Source: Enterocloster bolteae
GTDB lineage: Bacteria > Bacillota > Clostridia > Lachnospirales > Lachnospiraceae
Reading direction: 5' to 3'
Length of the DNA stretch: 64,000 nucleotides
Assembly (NCBI GenBank): GCA_021772025.1
Contig: JAETNT010000016.1
Span: 1 to 64,000 of the forward strand
Positions 8,738 through 17,866 of this stretch are shown here, piece after piece (position 1 is the first letter of the stretch; each line of letters opens with the position of its first letter). Made by a program: the position numbers and the translations under genes. Under the pieces are notes generated by a model that was not told the DNA's origin, made no database searches, and saw only the letters and a list, made by a program, of their open reading frames with translations.

Positions 8738-9943
8738 TCAGTCTTGTTCTAAAAGCTCCCCCATCATTTGATCCACCAGGATCAGGCAGCGGGGAAGGTG
8801 GAAGGGGCCTTTAAAGGTGGAACCTTTGGTGGAGGGCATGGTAGGTTTGCCGTCCCGGCGCAGATAACCGTACCATTCGCCGTATTCCGGATCAGAAAAA
8901 TGTTCCTTACAGTAGTCAAGGGTTTTGTAGAACCAGCCCAGATACTTTTCATTTCCCGTATCCCGGTATAACATCAAGGATGCGATAAGGATCTCATTGT
9001 GAGGCCACCAAAGTTTCATATCGTGTTCATAAGCCTCAGGAGGCATGCCCAGACAGTCTACAAAATACAGGAGTCCGCCGTATTCTTTGTCCCAGCCGGC
9101 CTCAATAGCCCAGTCAAAAATTTCGGCAGCCTTGGGAATCAGGCTGGTATCGCCGGTGCGCTTTGCATGCTCTAAGATAAACCAGGATCCTTCAATATCG
9201 TGGCCCGGGTTTACGGTGCGCCCCTCGGTATAATTTAAGCGGGCAGTGCCGTCGGGAGCCACATTTTCCAGAACACATTTTAATTCCGGGTGAACGAAAT
9301 ACTTAAAAATCTCATCAATACACTGCTGAGCCCGCTCCTCGTATTCTGCCTGATGTTCCGGATCCACCCGAAGCAGGATACCGATTACATTTAAAATAAT
9401 CATAGGCAGGCCAAATGCCCGTCCGGAACGGGTTTCCGGAATGGTTTTGGGGCCCATGCCTACCGGATCGGCGGATCCGTGAGCCAAATCCCAGTAGAGA
9501 TGATAAGCGCGTCGGGCACGTTCTAAGTATTCCTTCTGGCCGGTAACGCCGTAATACTCGGCGTTGGCGCTGGCATAAAAAGCTTCGGAATAGTAGTAGC
9601 GGCGCTGGCGCAGGGGTTTTCCGTCTTCGGTGACGGTAAAGTACATCCGATCTCCGGCGGCCCGGTTAATGCAGTGGGCTTCCATAAAATCCAGACAGCT
9701 TTTGCTGGCGTTCAGCCATTCTTCTTTAACACCGTAAACATGGCACATATGGGCGAACATCCAGCCGCACCGGCCCTGCATCCACACGCTCTTGTCGGTG
9801 GAATAGACTTTGCCGGTGCGATCTAAGCAGGTATAGACGCCGCCGTGAACACCGTCCATACCATGGTTCAGCCAGAAATTTACTGATGCCGATAATTCAG
9901 ACCGAATCCAATTCCGTTCTTTCCGCAATTTTTCTCTGTCCAT
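8738..9943 (-). CDS. AGE family epimerase (N-acylglucosamine 2-epimerase)
   Basis: Predicted cytoplasmic (alpha/alpha)6-barrel epimerase interconverting N-acetylmannosamine and N-acetylglucosamine, or a related sugar isomerase. The 401 residues fit the family. Recognisable segments are RRYYYSEAFYASANAEYY, NPGHDIEGSWFILEHA and WWPHNEILIASL, which hold the conserved His and Glu positions. A GGAGGT ribosome site precedes the start. It is the first gene of a two-gene unit with the lyase. No nanE or nanK is seen here, so this enzyme may supply the epimerase step. Confidence 0.88.
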   Translation of the reverse strand: MDREKLRKERNWIRSELSASVNFWLNHGMDGVHGGVYTCLDRTGKVYSTDKSVWMQGRCGWMFAHMCHVYGVKEEWLNASKSCLDFMEAHCINRAAGDRMYFTVTEDGKPLRQRRYYYSEAFYASANAEYYGVTGQKEYLERARRAYHLYWDLAHGSADPVGMGPKTIPETRSGRAFGLPMIILNVIGILLRVDPEHQAEYEERAQQCIDEIFKYFVHPELKCVLENVAPDGTARLNYTEGRTVNPGHDIEGSWFILEHAKRTGDTSLIPKAAEIFDWAIEAGWDKEYGGLLYFVDCLGMPPEAYEHDMKLWWPHNEILIASLMLYRDTGNEKYLGWFYKTLDYCKEHFSDPEYGEWYGYLRRDGKPTMPSTKGSTFKGPFHLPRCLILVDQMMGELLEQD

Positions 9944-10104
9944 ACAAACCTCCCTATTAAATTTTCATAGCATTACTGTATCATTCCAGTGAAGATTTTT
10001 CAACTGAAATTAACGAAAATAGTTGTAAATTTTTGCAGTTGTCAGATATTAGAAAGCATGATACAATTTTTGAATAAAGAAACCTTAGAAAGAGGGGGAT
10101 TTTT

Positions 10105-10785
10105 ATGCTTGGAAAACTATTTAATCCCGAAAATGGTCTGATGATTACTATGAGCTGGATTACGGACTGTCTGTTTTTAAGCCTTCTGTGGCTGTTTTTC
10201 AGTGTCTTTTTAATCCCGCTGGGGCCGGCCACCGCCGCGCTTTATGATACTGCCGTACATACCTTCCGATATAAAGAAGAAGGGGTCTACCGCCGCTTTT
10301 TCCGATCTTTTCAAAAGAATTTGAAAACCGGAATTCCTGCAGGAATCATCTGCCTGATTACAGGCTGGCTGGGTTATACGGCTTGGAACCGGATTGCCGC
10401 TTCTTCCGGAAACAGCGATGAAGGGTATATGCTTTTGTGGGGGTATTTTGTTATCCTTCTCTTGATTTTGGGGATTATCACATTTCTTTTTCCGCTGCTG
10501 TCCCGGTTTGAAATCGGATTGGTACAATTATTCAAAAACGGCATACTTTTATGTATGATTCACCTTCCCAGGACGATAATCCTAAGCTTTTTAAGTGTGG
10601 TAACCATCTGGCTCTGCCTGTGGCTTTGGTGGCCGGTAATATTTATGCCCTGCCTGTCTGCTCTGATTGCCAGCGTGTTTATCGAGCCGGTATTTCTCCC
10701 TTACATGCCGGAGGAAGAATCTTTTTCAGAGCCGGAAGAAGAGGAGCCGTTATCAAAGGATAAGGGACGGGACAAGGGCGCTTAA
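10105..10785 (+). CDS. DUF624 (YesL-like) membrane protein
   Basis: Integral membrane protein of 226 residues with about five hydrophobic segments and an acidic/lysine C-terminal tail. The N-terminus (LFNPENGLMITMSWITDC) and the LIPLGPATAALYDT segment match DUF624/YesL proteins, which usually accompany carbohydrate ABC transporters and have no settled function. It is divergent from the epimerase, and its 3' end overlaps the convergent SGNH hydrolase gene by 33 bp. An AGAGGGGGA ribosome site is present. Confidence 0.82.
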   Translation: MLGKLFNPENGLMITMSWITDCLFLSLLWLFFSVFLIPLGPATAALYDTAVHTFRYKEEGVYRRFFRSFQKNLKTGIPAGIICLITGWLGYTAWNRIAASSGNSDEGYMLLWGYFVILLLILGIITFLFPLLSRFEIGLVQLFKNGILLCMIHLPRTIILSFLSVVTIWLCLWLWWPVIFMPCLSALIASVFIEPVFLPYMPEEESFSEPEEEEPLSKDKGRDKGA

Positions 10786-11412
10786 AGCTTCTGCCAGGAC
10801 AAAGTGACCTTTTTTTGTCAGGTGCATGTAGTCGATCCGGTTAAACGGGCAGTTTAAGGTTCCTGCATCGAGAAAGTGGACATTTAACAGCCGGCATACG
10901 GCCTCATATTCCTTAGCAAGAGCTCTGGACTTTTCTACGCAGCCGGTTCCCATGGTGCCGGCCACAGGACTGGTGAGCATCCCTTCCCCAATGGGCGGCG
11001 GTGCAATAACCAGGATATTAGGGCTTTTGCTGCCCCAACAATCGGTTGCCATGGCTTTTTTTACAAGACGGCTCATTCCAAGGGCAATACACGGGGCGCT
11101 GACAGAAAACCGATCTTTGGAATCATTGGTGCCCAGCATAATGATTAACAGATCAATATCTTCATGGCTTTTCAGGCATGGGCCGATATAATCTACAGCC
11201 GAAAGTCCCTCGTAAAGGGGATCGGAAAAAGCGGTAGTCCTGCCGGAAAGCCCTTCTTCAATTACCAGATAATTTTCCCCGAGTTTTTTTCCCAGCAGTG
11301 CAGTCCATCGCTCACTTTCATTATAACGGATACCGCCGTCGGCACAGTCGGCCGGATCGGCGCAGTAACCATGGGTGTTGGAATCTCCCAGACACAGAAT
11401 ATGCTTTTTCAT
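10753..11412 (-). CDS. SGNH/GDSL-family hydrolase
   Basis: Predicted esterase or acetylhydrolase of 219 residues without a signal peptide. Block I is ILCLGDSNTHGY (nucleophile Ser), the Gly is in EGLSGRTT, the Asn is in LGTNDSK, and the Asp-x-x-His is DYMHLT near the C-terminus. Together these give a complete SGNH set. In this setting it could remove O-acetyl groups from sialic acid or another sugar, which is inference from neighbours only. An AAGGAGGTT ribosome site precedes the ATG. Confidence 0.85.
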   Translation of the reverse strand: MKKHILCLGDSNTHGYCADPADCADGGIRYNESERWTALLGKKLGENYLVIEEGLSGRTTAFSDPLYEGLSAVDYIGPCLKSHEDIDLLIIMLGTNDSKDRFSVSAPCIALGMSRLVKKAMATDCWGSKSPNILVIAPPPIGEGMLTSPVAGTMGTGCVEKSRALAKEYEAVCRLLNVHFLDAGTLNCPFNRIDYMHLTKKGHFVLAEALSALVPSLIL

Positions 11413-11511
11413 AAAAAACCTCCTTGAGACATAGTTTCATCATCTTAAGAATACCATTATTATTAAAGCCGGTCAAGTTTGTAAAATTGTGGAAAATTAT
11501 CTATTTTTATA

Positions 11512-11540
11512 TTGACAAAGTGAAAAAAATTGTGTAGAAT
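11512..11540 (+). promoter_or_regulatory. Sigma-A promoter of the sugar ABC transporter
   Basis: TTGACA and TAGAAT are 17 bp apart, about 70 bp before the binding-protein start. This is a near-consensus arrangement in an AT-rich region. Confidence 0.75.
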
Positions 11541-11608
11541 ATATAAATAAGACCGCGATATATCGGTCAAAGTTGTGCAAAATATTATATGAAAAGGGGA
11601 AATGCTTT

Positions 11609-12946
11609 ATGAAAAAAATTCTTGCTTTAAGCTTGTCTGCTGCAATGGTGCTTTCCATGACAGCCTGCGGCAGCAAACCTGCCGAGACTACTGCGGCAGC
11701 TACTGAGGCGGCAGCGCCTGCAGCTACTGAGGCCCCAACGGAAGCGGCTACTGAGGCAGCTCCGGCAGGAGAAGCGACAGAGATTTCTCTGTGGACTTAT
11801 CCCATTGGCAAATGGGGCGATCAGGCAACTGTTGACGGACTTATCGCAGACTTTAACGCTGCTTACCCGGAAATTACGGTTAAGGTAGAATACTTAACCT
11901 ACGCTGACGGCGATGACAAAGTAAACACAGCCATTGAAGGAAATGCGGCTCCCGATATCGTTATGGAAGGACCGGAGCGTTTGGTAGCAAACTGGGGTGC
12001 AAAGGGTGTTATGGTAGATATTTCCGACCTTTGGACCGATGAAGTAAAAGCGGACACCAATGCTTCCGTTGAGGCGGCCTGCCGCAATTCAGACGGCGTT
12101 TATTATGAATATCCCTTATGTATGACCGCCCACACCATGGCCATCAACCGGGATGTATTCGAGGAGACCGGCGCATGGCAGTATGTGGATGAGGCAACTC
12201 ATACCTGGACCACCGAAAACTTCTTAAAGGCTGTTCAGACCCTGTATGATGCAGGCTATACCAATGTCGGCGCAGTATTCTGCGGCGGTCAGGGCGGAGA
12301 CCAGGGTACCCGGGCTCTGATTAACAACATGTACAGCGGAACTTTTACCAATGCGGATCACACCGAATATACCGCCAATTCTCCTGAAAATATAAAAGCG
12401 CTGGAAACCTTGGTAGCTCAGGACGGCATTAACTTCGATCCGGCTATTCAGGGCGGCGATGAAATCAACCTGTTTGTTCAGGGAGTTCTTCAGATGGCAT
12501 TCTGCTGGAACATTGCACAGGAAACCAATAATGCCGAGATTCTTGGTTTTGATGTATTCCCAATGGCATTCCCGTCTGATAAGGATCCGCAGCTCTGCGG
12601 CGGTATCTGGGGCTTTGGAGTTTTCGATAACGGCGACCCGGCCAAGGTTGAGGCTGCCAAGACCTTTATTAAGTGGGTATGCGATGAGAATACCAAAGCG
12701 TCCGTTGAGGCTTCTACCTACTGGTCTGTACGCAACTCTTTGGCAGATATGTATGCAGGCGATGAGATGAAGACCGAATATGGCCAGTTCATGCAGTACA
12801 TGGGCGACTACTATCAGGTAGTAAACGGTTGGGCAACTGCTCGTACCGAGTGGTGGAATATGCTTCAAAAGGTTGGCTCCGGAGAAGATGTCGCAGCCAG
12901 TGTTGAGACTTTTGTTACCAATGCCAATGCTGCAGCCGCAAATTAA
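11609..12946 (+). CDS. Sugar ABC transporter substrate-binding lipoprotein
   Basis: Extracellular lipid-anchored binding protein of the family 1 (MalE-like) class, 445 aa. The signal peptide MKKILALSLSAAMVLSMTAC ends at a lipobox Cys. It is followed by an Ala/Thr/Glu-rich linker (about 25-65) and then the binding fold (ISLWTYPIGKWGDQ onward). I start at 11609, after an AAGGGGAA site and in line with the signal peptide; an in-frame ATG 36 bp upstream lacks a site. Two permease genes follow. No ATPase is encoded, so a shared MsmK/UgpC-type ATPase elsewhere is expected. Proximity to nanA suggests sialic acid or a related sugar as substrate. Confidence 0.9.
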   Translation: MKKILALSLSAAMVLSMTACGSKPAETTAAATEAAAPAATEAPTEAATEAAPAGEATEISLWTYPIGKWGDQATVDGLIADFNAAYPEITVKVEYLTYADGDDKVNTAIEGNAAPDIVMEGPERLVANWGAKGVMVDISDLWTDEVKADTNASVEAACRNSDGVYYEYPLCMTAHTMAINRDVFEETGAWQYVDEATHTWTTENFLKAVQTLYDAGYTNVGAVFCGGQGGDQGTRALINNMYSGTFTNADHTEYTANSPENIKALETLVAQDGINFDPAIQGGDEINLFVQGVLQMAFCWNIAQETNNAEILGFDVFPMAFPSDKDPQLCGGIWGFGVFDNGDPAKVEAAKTFIKWVCDENTKASVEASTYWSVRNSLADMYAGDEMKTEYGQFMQYMGDYYQVVNGWATARTEWWNMLQKVGSGEDVAASVETFVTNANAAAAN

Positions 12947-12985
12947 TCCGGTGACGGACTTGCCGGCAGACTAAGTGACAAAATT

Positions 12986-13038
12986 CTGCTCCTTTCTTCG
13001 ATTTGCTTTAAGGCTTGGTAGGAAGGAGCAGTTTTTTT
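12986..13038 (+). terminator. Attenuating terminator between binding protein and permease
   Basis: Arms CTGCTCCTTTC and GGAAGGAGCAG are followed by seven T. Placed after the binding-protein gene, it would give more binding protein than permease, which is common for ABC importers. Confidence 0.75.
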
Positions 13039-13059
13039 AAATCTGAAAGGGGGAGTATT

Positions 13060-13962
13060 GTGGCTGGATTGAGTAATAGAAAAGGGCATCAATTGATGAT
13101 AAAAGAGAACATTGCCTCTTACTTGTTCTTATTGCCGTTCCTGGTGTTTTTTATCGGCTTTGTGGTATATCCCATGTTTATGTGCTTATTCACAAGCTTT
13201 TTTGATTCCACTATGGGGCGGGAGGATATTTTTATCGGTATCCAGAATTATTCAGAGCTGTTTCATGATAACGTATTTTGGATTGCGCTAAGAAATACTC
13301 TGCTTATTGTACTGGTTTCCGTACCGATTACCTGTGCGTTTTCACTGTGGACTGCAAACAGTATCTGCAAAATGCATGTGGCAGCCACTTCCGCATTCCG
13401 GTGTATTTTTTATCTTCCTGTGGTTACCGGTTCTGTAGCCGTTACCATGGTGTGGAAGTGGATGTTTAATAATTATTATGGCATTTTCAATTATGTAGGA
13501 ACTGCAGTGGGTGCTATTGATAAAAATGTCAACTGGCTGGGAGATGAGCGTTTTGCTCTGGGATGTATTATCCTGATCCTGATCACCACCTCTGTAGGCC
13601 AGCCCATCGTATTATATGTATCCGCCCTGGATAATGTAGACAAAAGCCTGGTTGAGGCGGCCGAAGTAGACGGCGCCACCCATTCCCAGACTTTCTGGCA
13701 GATTAAATGGCCTCAGATGATGCCTACCACCCTGTACATTCTGGTTATTACCACCATCAACTCCTTCCAGTGTTTTGCCTTGATTCAGCTGTTGACTTCC
13801 GGCGGTCCCAACAATTCTACCATGACCATTATGTACTATATTTACTATAATGCATTTAAGCTGTACCGTTACGGTTACGGAAACGCCATGGGCGTTATTT
13901 TGGCACTGATTATTGCCCTCCTGTCGGCAGTTCAGTTTAAGCTGGGACAGGAAAAAGATTAA
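13060..13962 (+). CDS. Sugar ABC transporter permease (MalF-type)
   Basis: Inner-membrane permease with six hydrophobic segments, 300 aa from a GTG start. The GTG at 13060 sits 5 nt after AAAGGGGGAG; longer readings would run through the preceding terminator. The cytoplasmic EAA loop is EAAEVDGATHSQTFWQIKWP, which contacts the ATPase. It is paired with the next permease 13 bp downstream as a heterodimer. Confidence 0.9.
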   Translation: MAGLSNRKGHQLMIKENIASYLFLLPFLVFFIGFVVYPMFMCLFTSFFDSTMGREDIFIGIQNYSELFHDNVFWIALRNTLLIVLVSVPITCAFSLWTANSICKMHVAATSAFRCIFYLPVVTGSVAVTMVWKWMFNNYYGIFNYVGTAVGAIDKNVNWLGDERFALGCIILILITTSVGQPIVLYVSALDNVDKSLVEAAEVDGATHSQTFWQIKWPQMMPTTLYILVITTINSFQCFALIQLLTSGGPNNSTMTIMYYIYYNAFKLYRYGYGNAMGVILALIIALLSAVQFKLGQEKD

Positions 13963-13975
13963 GGAGGGATAGATT

Positions 13976-14851
13976 ATGACAAAAAAGAAATCTGCATATG
14001 ATATCGCATCCTTTATTCTGGTTGCCCTGGTTGCGATTCTGTTTACGTTCCCGCTGTATTGGATTATTACCGGCTCTTTTAAAACAAAAGCGGAAATTAT
14101 GTCAGTTACTCCGATTTGGTGGCCTTCTGAATGGGTAATGGATAACTACAACAGGCTGATGGAAAAGAGAAATGCTCCGCTATTTGAGTTTTTTGGGTTG
14201 ACAGGTCCTACCATACCGGCGGCTTTCCGCTGGTTACTAAACACGGTCTTCATGTCTGTGGCATCTATGGTTATTACTTGTATTACGGCGGCTTTGGCCG
14301 GATATGCTTTGGCAAAGAAGCGCTTTATCGGACGTACCGTTTTATTTTCCTTAATTGTATGCGCTATGGCCCTTCCCAAGCAGGTTATTTTAATCCCGCT
14401 GATCCGTGAGATGTCTGCTATCGGGCTGGTTGATACTCTGTGGGCAACCATTATCCCCATTGTGGGATGGCCTTTCGGCGTATTTCTGCTAAAGCAGTTC
14501 AGTGAAGGAGTTCCGGGAGAAATGCTGGAAGCTGCTTGTGTAGACGGCGCCGGAGAAATCCGTACCTTTATGGACATTGTGCTTCCCATGATTAAACCGG
14601 GTATCGGCGCCTTAGCAATTTTTACCTTTATTAATTCCTGGAATGATTATTTTATGCAGTTAATCATGCTGACCAGCAATTCCAGTCTGACCATTTCCCT
14701 GGGTATTGCTACTATGCAGGCGGAGAACTCTACGGACTACGGCCTATTGATGGCTGGTTCTGCACTTGCGGCCTTGCCGATTATTACTATATTCCTGATT
14801 TTCCAGAAATACTTTACAAAGGGGATTACCCTTGGAGCGGTAAAAGGTTAA
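13976..14851 (+). CDS. Sugar ABC transporter permease (MalG-type)
   Basis: Second permease, 291 aa, six membrane segments. The EAA loop is EAACVDGAGEIRTFMDIVLP, and the family-typical NSWNDYFMQLIML segment follows. A GGAGGGATAG ribosome site precedes the ATG. It ends the transport operon, just before a terminator. Confidence 0.9.
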   Translation: MTKKKSAYDIASFILVALVAILFTFPLYWIITGSFKTKAEIMSVTPIWWPSEWVMDNYNRLMEKRNAPLFEFFGLTGPTIPAAFRWLLNTVFMSVASMVITCITAALAGYALAKKRFIGRTVLFSLIVCAMALPKQVILIPLIREMSAIGLVDTLWATIIPIVGWPFGVFLLKQFSEGVPGEMLEAACVDGAGEIRTFMDIVLPMIKPGIGALAIFTFINSWNDYFMQLIMLTSNSSLTISLGIATMQAENSTDYGLLMAGSALAALPIITIFLIFQKYFTKGITLGAVKG

Positions 14852-14856
14852 TCTGA

Positions 14857-14911
14857 CAGGAGCTGTTGCAATAGTAGATAAATAGTCTACCGGAGCGGCA
14901 GCTCTGTTTTT
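14857..14911 (+). terminator. Terminator of the sugar transport operon
   Basis: Arms CAGGAGCTG and CAGCTCTG enclose a second small stem and are followed by TTTTT. Confidence 0.65.
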
Positions 14912-14980
14912 GTGGATAAAATCGAAATTTGTCTGCAATTCATTCTCCCGCACTCTAAATAAGCTCCGGATTCTTTTATC

Positions 14981-15010
14981 TTGACAGAGGCCGGCTTTTT
15001 ATTAGATAAT
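14981..15010 (+). promoter_or_regulatory. Probable promoter of the radical SAM gene
   Basis: TTGACA and GATAAT are 18 bp apart, 40 bp before the start of the anSME-like gene. Confidence 0.5.
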
Positions 15011-15050
15011 AGGAATAAGCTTTTTACATGGATGGAAGGAGAGGACAATC

Positions 15051-16169
15051 ATGCCGCCGTTACAGTTACTGATCAAACCCGCTTCTGGAATGTGCAATCT
15101 CCGATGCCGGTATTGCTTTTATTATGATGTGACCCGGAACCGGGAGCAGGAGAGCTATGGCCTTATGAGTCGGGAGACATTAAAGAATCTGGTAAGAAAG
15201 TCTCTGGAATATGGAGAAAAGAGCTGCGGTTTTGCCTTTCAAGGAGGAGAACCTACGCTGGCCGGATTGGACTTTTACCAGGATTTGATTGAGATTGTGG
15301 AAAAGTATAATAAAAAAAATCTGCAAATTTCCTACTCTATTCAGACCAATGGCTACGGATTGGGAGAAGAGTGGGCAAAATTTTTTGCCCGGAATCAATT
15401 TTTGGTAGGGGTTTCTTTAGACGGGGTGAAAGCTACCCATGATTCTCAGCGTCTGACGCCCCGGGGAGAAGGAAGCTTTGCCGGTGTTATGAAGACCATA
15501 GAGCTGTTTAACCGGTACAAGGTGGAATATAATATCTTGACTGTGGTCAATGCCAAAACTGCGGCTAAAATACGCCGGATTTATGAGTTCTATAAGAAAA
15601 ATAAATTTCATTATCAGCAATATATTGCCTGCCTGGATCCTCTGACAGAGGAACCGGGAAAACAGGATTATTCCTTGACTCCTGAGCTTTACGGGCAGTT
15701 TTTAGTGGATCTGTTTGACTTGTGGTATTTGGACTTGCAGCAGGGAACTCAGCCCTATATTCGTCAGTTTGAAAATGCGGTGGGAATTTTGGCAGGTTAT
15801 GCTCCGGAATCCTGTGAGCAAAGAGGGATCTGTTCTGTCCAGCATGTAGTGGAGGCGGACGGCTCCGTCTATCCCTGTGATTTTTATGTTTTGGATCAGT
15901 TCCGGCTGGGCAATCTCAATGAGGACAGCTTTGAGGAAATCGATCAGTCCCCGGCCGGGGAGGCCTTTGTGAAAGCTTCTTTAGATCGCACGGAAAAGTG
16001 CCGGACATGCCCCTATTTTTATGTCTGCCGCGGGGGGTGCCGCCGGCACCGGGCGCTGGGAGACGGCTCCGTTATGGGAGATAACTACTTTTGCAAATCT
16101 TATCAGATGTTTTATGATGCCGCTCTGCCCCGGATGGAGCAGATTGGCGCTATACTCCGGAGAAAATAG
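15051..16169 (+). CDS. Anaerobic sulfatase-maturase-like radical SAM/SPASM enzyme
   Basis: Predicted to convert an active-site Cys or Ser of a sulfatase to formylglycine in the cytoplasm. The 372 residues fit anSME. The radical SAM cluster Cys are C15-C19-C22 (CNLRCRYC), followed by FQGGEPTLAG. The C-terminal SPASM region carries the extra cluster cysteines (CSVQHVVEADGSVYPCDFYV, then CRTCPYFYVCRGGCRRH). No sulfatase is encoded in this window, so its client must lie elsewhere. Other SPASM maturases are less likely given the overall resemblance. Confidence 0.85.
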   Translation: MPPLQLLIKPASGMCNLRCRYCFYYDVTRNREQESYGLMSRETLKNLVRKSLEYGEKSCGFAFQGGEPTLAGLDFYQDLIEIVEKYNKKNLQISYSIQTNGYGLGEEWAKFFARNQFLVGVSLDGVKATHDSQRLTPRGEGSFAGVMKTIELFNRYKVEYNILTVVNAKTAAKIRRIYEFYKKNKFHYQQYIACLDPLTEEPGKQDYSLTPELYGQFLVDLFDLWYLDLQQGTQPYIRQFENAVGILAGYAPESCEQRGICSVQHVVEADGSVYPCDFYVLDQFRLGNLNEDSFEEIDQSPAGEAFVKASLDRTEKCRTCPYFYVCRGGCRRHRALGDGSVMGDNYFCKSYQMFYDAALPRMEQIGAILRRK

Positions 16170-16300
16170 AAGAAAATACATCCCTTTGACAGAAAGTTGT
16201 AAGGAAATCTCATAAAATTAAGGTTCCTGCCCAACCAAATCTGTGGTATAGTATAATGAGAATAAATACAGAAGAGTTACAGATTAGGAGATAAATTGAT

Positions 16301-17674
16301 ATGAGAATGTGGAAACGTATTGTATGCCTGGGACTGGCTGCCGCGATGATGCGGAGTGCTGCTGTTTACGCAGAAGTAATTAATTTTACAGGCCCGGAAG
16401 GCCAAACCAGCGGCATATACAGTACCAATACTGCAGCTGGGCCGGGGAACGGACAAACTCCGTCCGGAAGCGGGCAGACCCCGTCGGGGCCGGTATCCGG
16501 AAATACGGCAGGCAATACAGTGCAAAAGCCGACAGTGGCATCTGAGGGAGCGGTGCTGTTAAACGCCAATACCGGAGAGGTTTTATTTGAGAAAAATGGA
16601 ACCACCCGTTTTTATCCAGCCAGTATTACTAAGCTAATGACAGCGCTGCTGGCTGTGGAGAATTGCAGTTTAGGAGATACCGTTACCTTTTCCAAGGCTG
16701 CCACCACCAATTTAGAGTCAGGAGCCGTTACCATAAATCTGACGGAAGGAGACAAACTGACAGTCGAGCAGTGCCTTTACGCTTTAATGCTGAAATCAGC
16801 TAATGAGGTGGCCAATGGGTTGGCAGAACATATATCCGGAAGTGTGTCAGGATTTGCAGACAAAATGAACAGCAGAGCCAGGGAACTGGGATGCACGGAC
16901 ACTCATTTTGCTAATCCTAACGGCCTTAACGATACTCAGCACTACACAACTCCCAGAGATATGGCGCTGATTGCACGGGCGGCGTTTGCCAATCCCACTG
17001 TGGCAAAAGCGGCGTCCACCTTGTCCTATCAGATTCCTGCCACGAAAAAGGCGGCGGCCCGAACCATTACTATGGGCCATAAAATGCTTTATCCCAATGA
17101 TTCCAGGTATTATCGGGGAATTGTGGCGGGAAAGACCGGTTATACCTCCAAGGCCGGAAATACCCTGGCTACTTGTGCGGAGAGAAACGGGGTCCGGCTG
17201 ATTGCGGTTGTGATGAAAGGTAATCAGACCCACTATGCCGATACCAAGGCGCTTCTGGATTATGGGTTTGCTTTGGCGGACGCAGGCCTTACCTCTGCCG
17301 GAATGTCACAAAATGTAAACATGCCTGGCAGCAATGTAAGCACAGGCCCTGGTGTTCAGAACGGAACCTGGCAGCAGGACAGTTATGGCTGGTATTACAT
17401 AAAGTCCAACGGTTCACGGGCGACCAATGAATGGCAGACAATCAACGGAAAAGAATACTGGTTTGATTCGAACCAGTATATGGCAACCGGATGGCGTCAA
17501 TTTGTAGGAGGTGTATGGTATTATTTTAACAATGACGGATCCTTAGCAAAAAGTACCTGGGTTCCAAACAGTCAGGGACAATGGTTTTATGTAGGAGCAA
17601 ACGGTGAGATGCTTAAGAATACTACGACTCCGGATGGATTTTATGTGAATGAATCCGGCGTGAGAGTACGGTAG
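16301..17674 (+). CDS. D-alanyl-D-alanine carboxypeptidase with wall-binding repeats
   Basis: Secreted low-molecular-weight penicillin-binding protein (peptidase S11, DacF/PBP5-like) trimming the peptidoglycan stem peptide. The signal peptide is residues 1-25 and a Pro/Ser/Gly-rich linker follows. The catalytic set is SITK (about 108-111), SAN (about 166) and KTG (about 278). Residues 350-457 hold choline-binding-type repeats (GWYYIKSNGS, ATGWRQFVGGVWYYFNNDGS), unusual for a housekeeping carboxypeptidase and suggesting non-covalent wall attachment. An AGGAGATAA site precedes the ATG. Possible promoter TTCCTG-17-TATAGT at 16224-16252. Confidence 0.93.
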   Translation: MRMWKRIVCLGLAAAMMRSAAVYAEVINFTGPEGQTSGIYSTNTAAGPGNGQTPSGSGQTPSGPVSGNTAGNTVQKPTVASEGAVLLNANTGEVLFEKNGTTRFYPASITKLMTALLAVENCSLGDTVTFSKAATTNLESGAVTINLTEGDKLTVEQCLYALMLKSANEVANGLAEHISGSVSGFADKMNSRARELGCTDTHFANPNGLNDTQHYTTPRDMALIARAAFANPTVAKAASTLSYQIPATKKAAARTITMGHKMLYPNDSRYYRGIVAGKTGYTSKAGNTLATCAERNGVRLIAVVMKGNQTHYADTKALLDYGFALADAGLTSAGMSQNVNMPGSNVSTGPGVQNGTWQQDSYGWYYIKSNGSRATNEWQTINGKEYWFDSNQYMATGWRQFVGGVWYYFNNDGSLAKSTWVPNSQGQWFYVGANGEMLKNTTTPDGFYVNESGVRVR

Positions 17675-17711
17675 ACTTTAAAAATTACAGCGATTCATAG
17701 ATTTTAAACCG

Positions 17712-17758
17712 GGGCTGTTGTGAAATGAAATGCTCGTGTTTTCATTTTACAACAGCCC
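17712..17758 (+). terminator. Hairpin after the carboxypeptidase gene
   Basis: Long stem with arms GGGCTGTTGT and ACAACAGCCC, extended by AAATGAAA/TTTTCATTT. A T-rich stretch follows about 13 bp later. Probable terminator. Confidence 0.55.
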
Positions 17759-17866
17759 TGACTGTTACTATTTTTTTAAGAGGGGAGAGCCTGTACTTGA
17801 CGGCGGCTCTGCCAGCGTGTATGATGGAGTAAATTAGAAATTCCTGGAAAGTGGAGGAGGGCTGAT

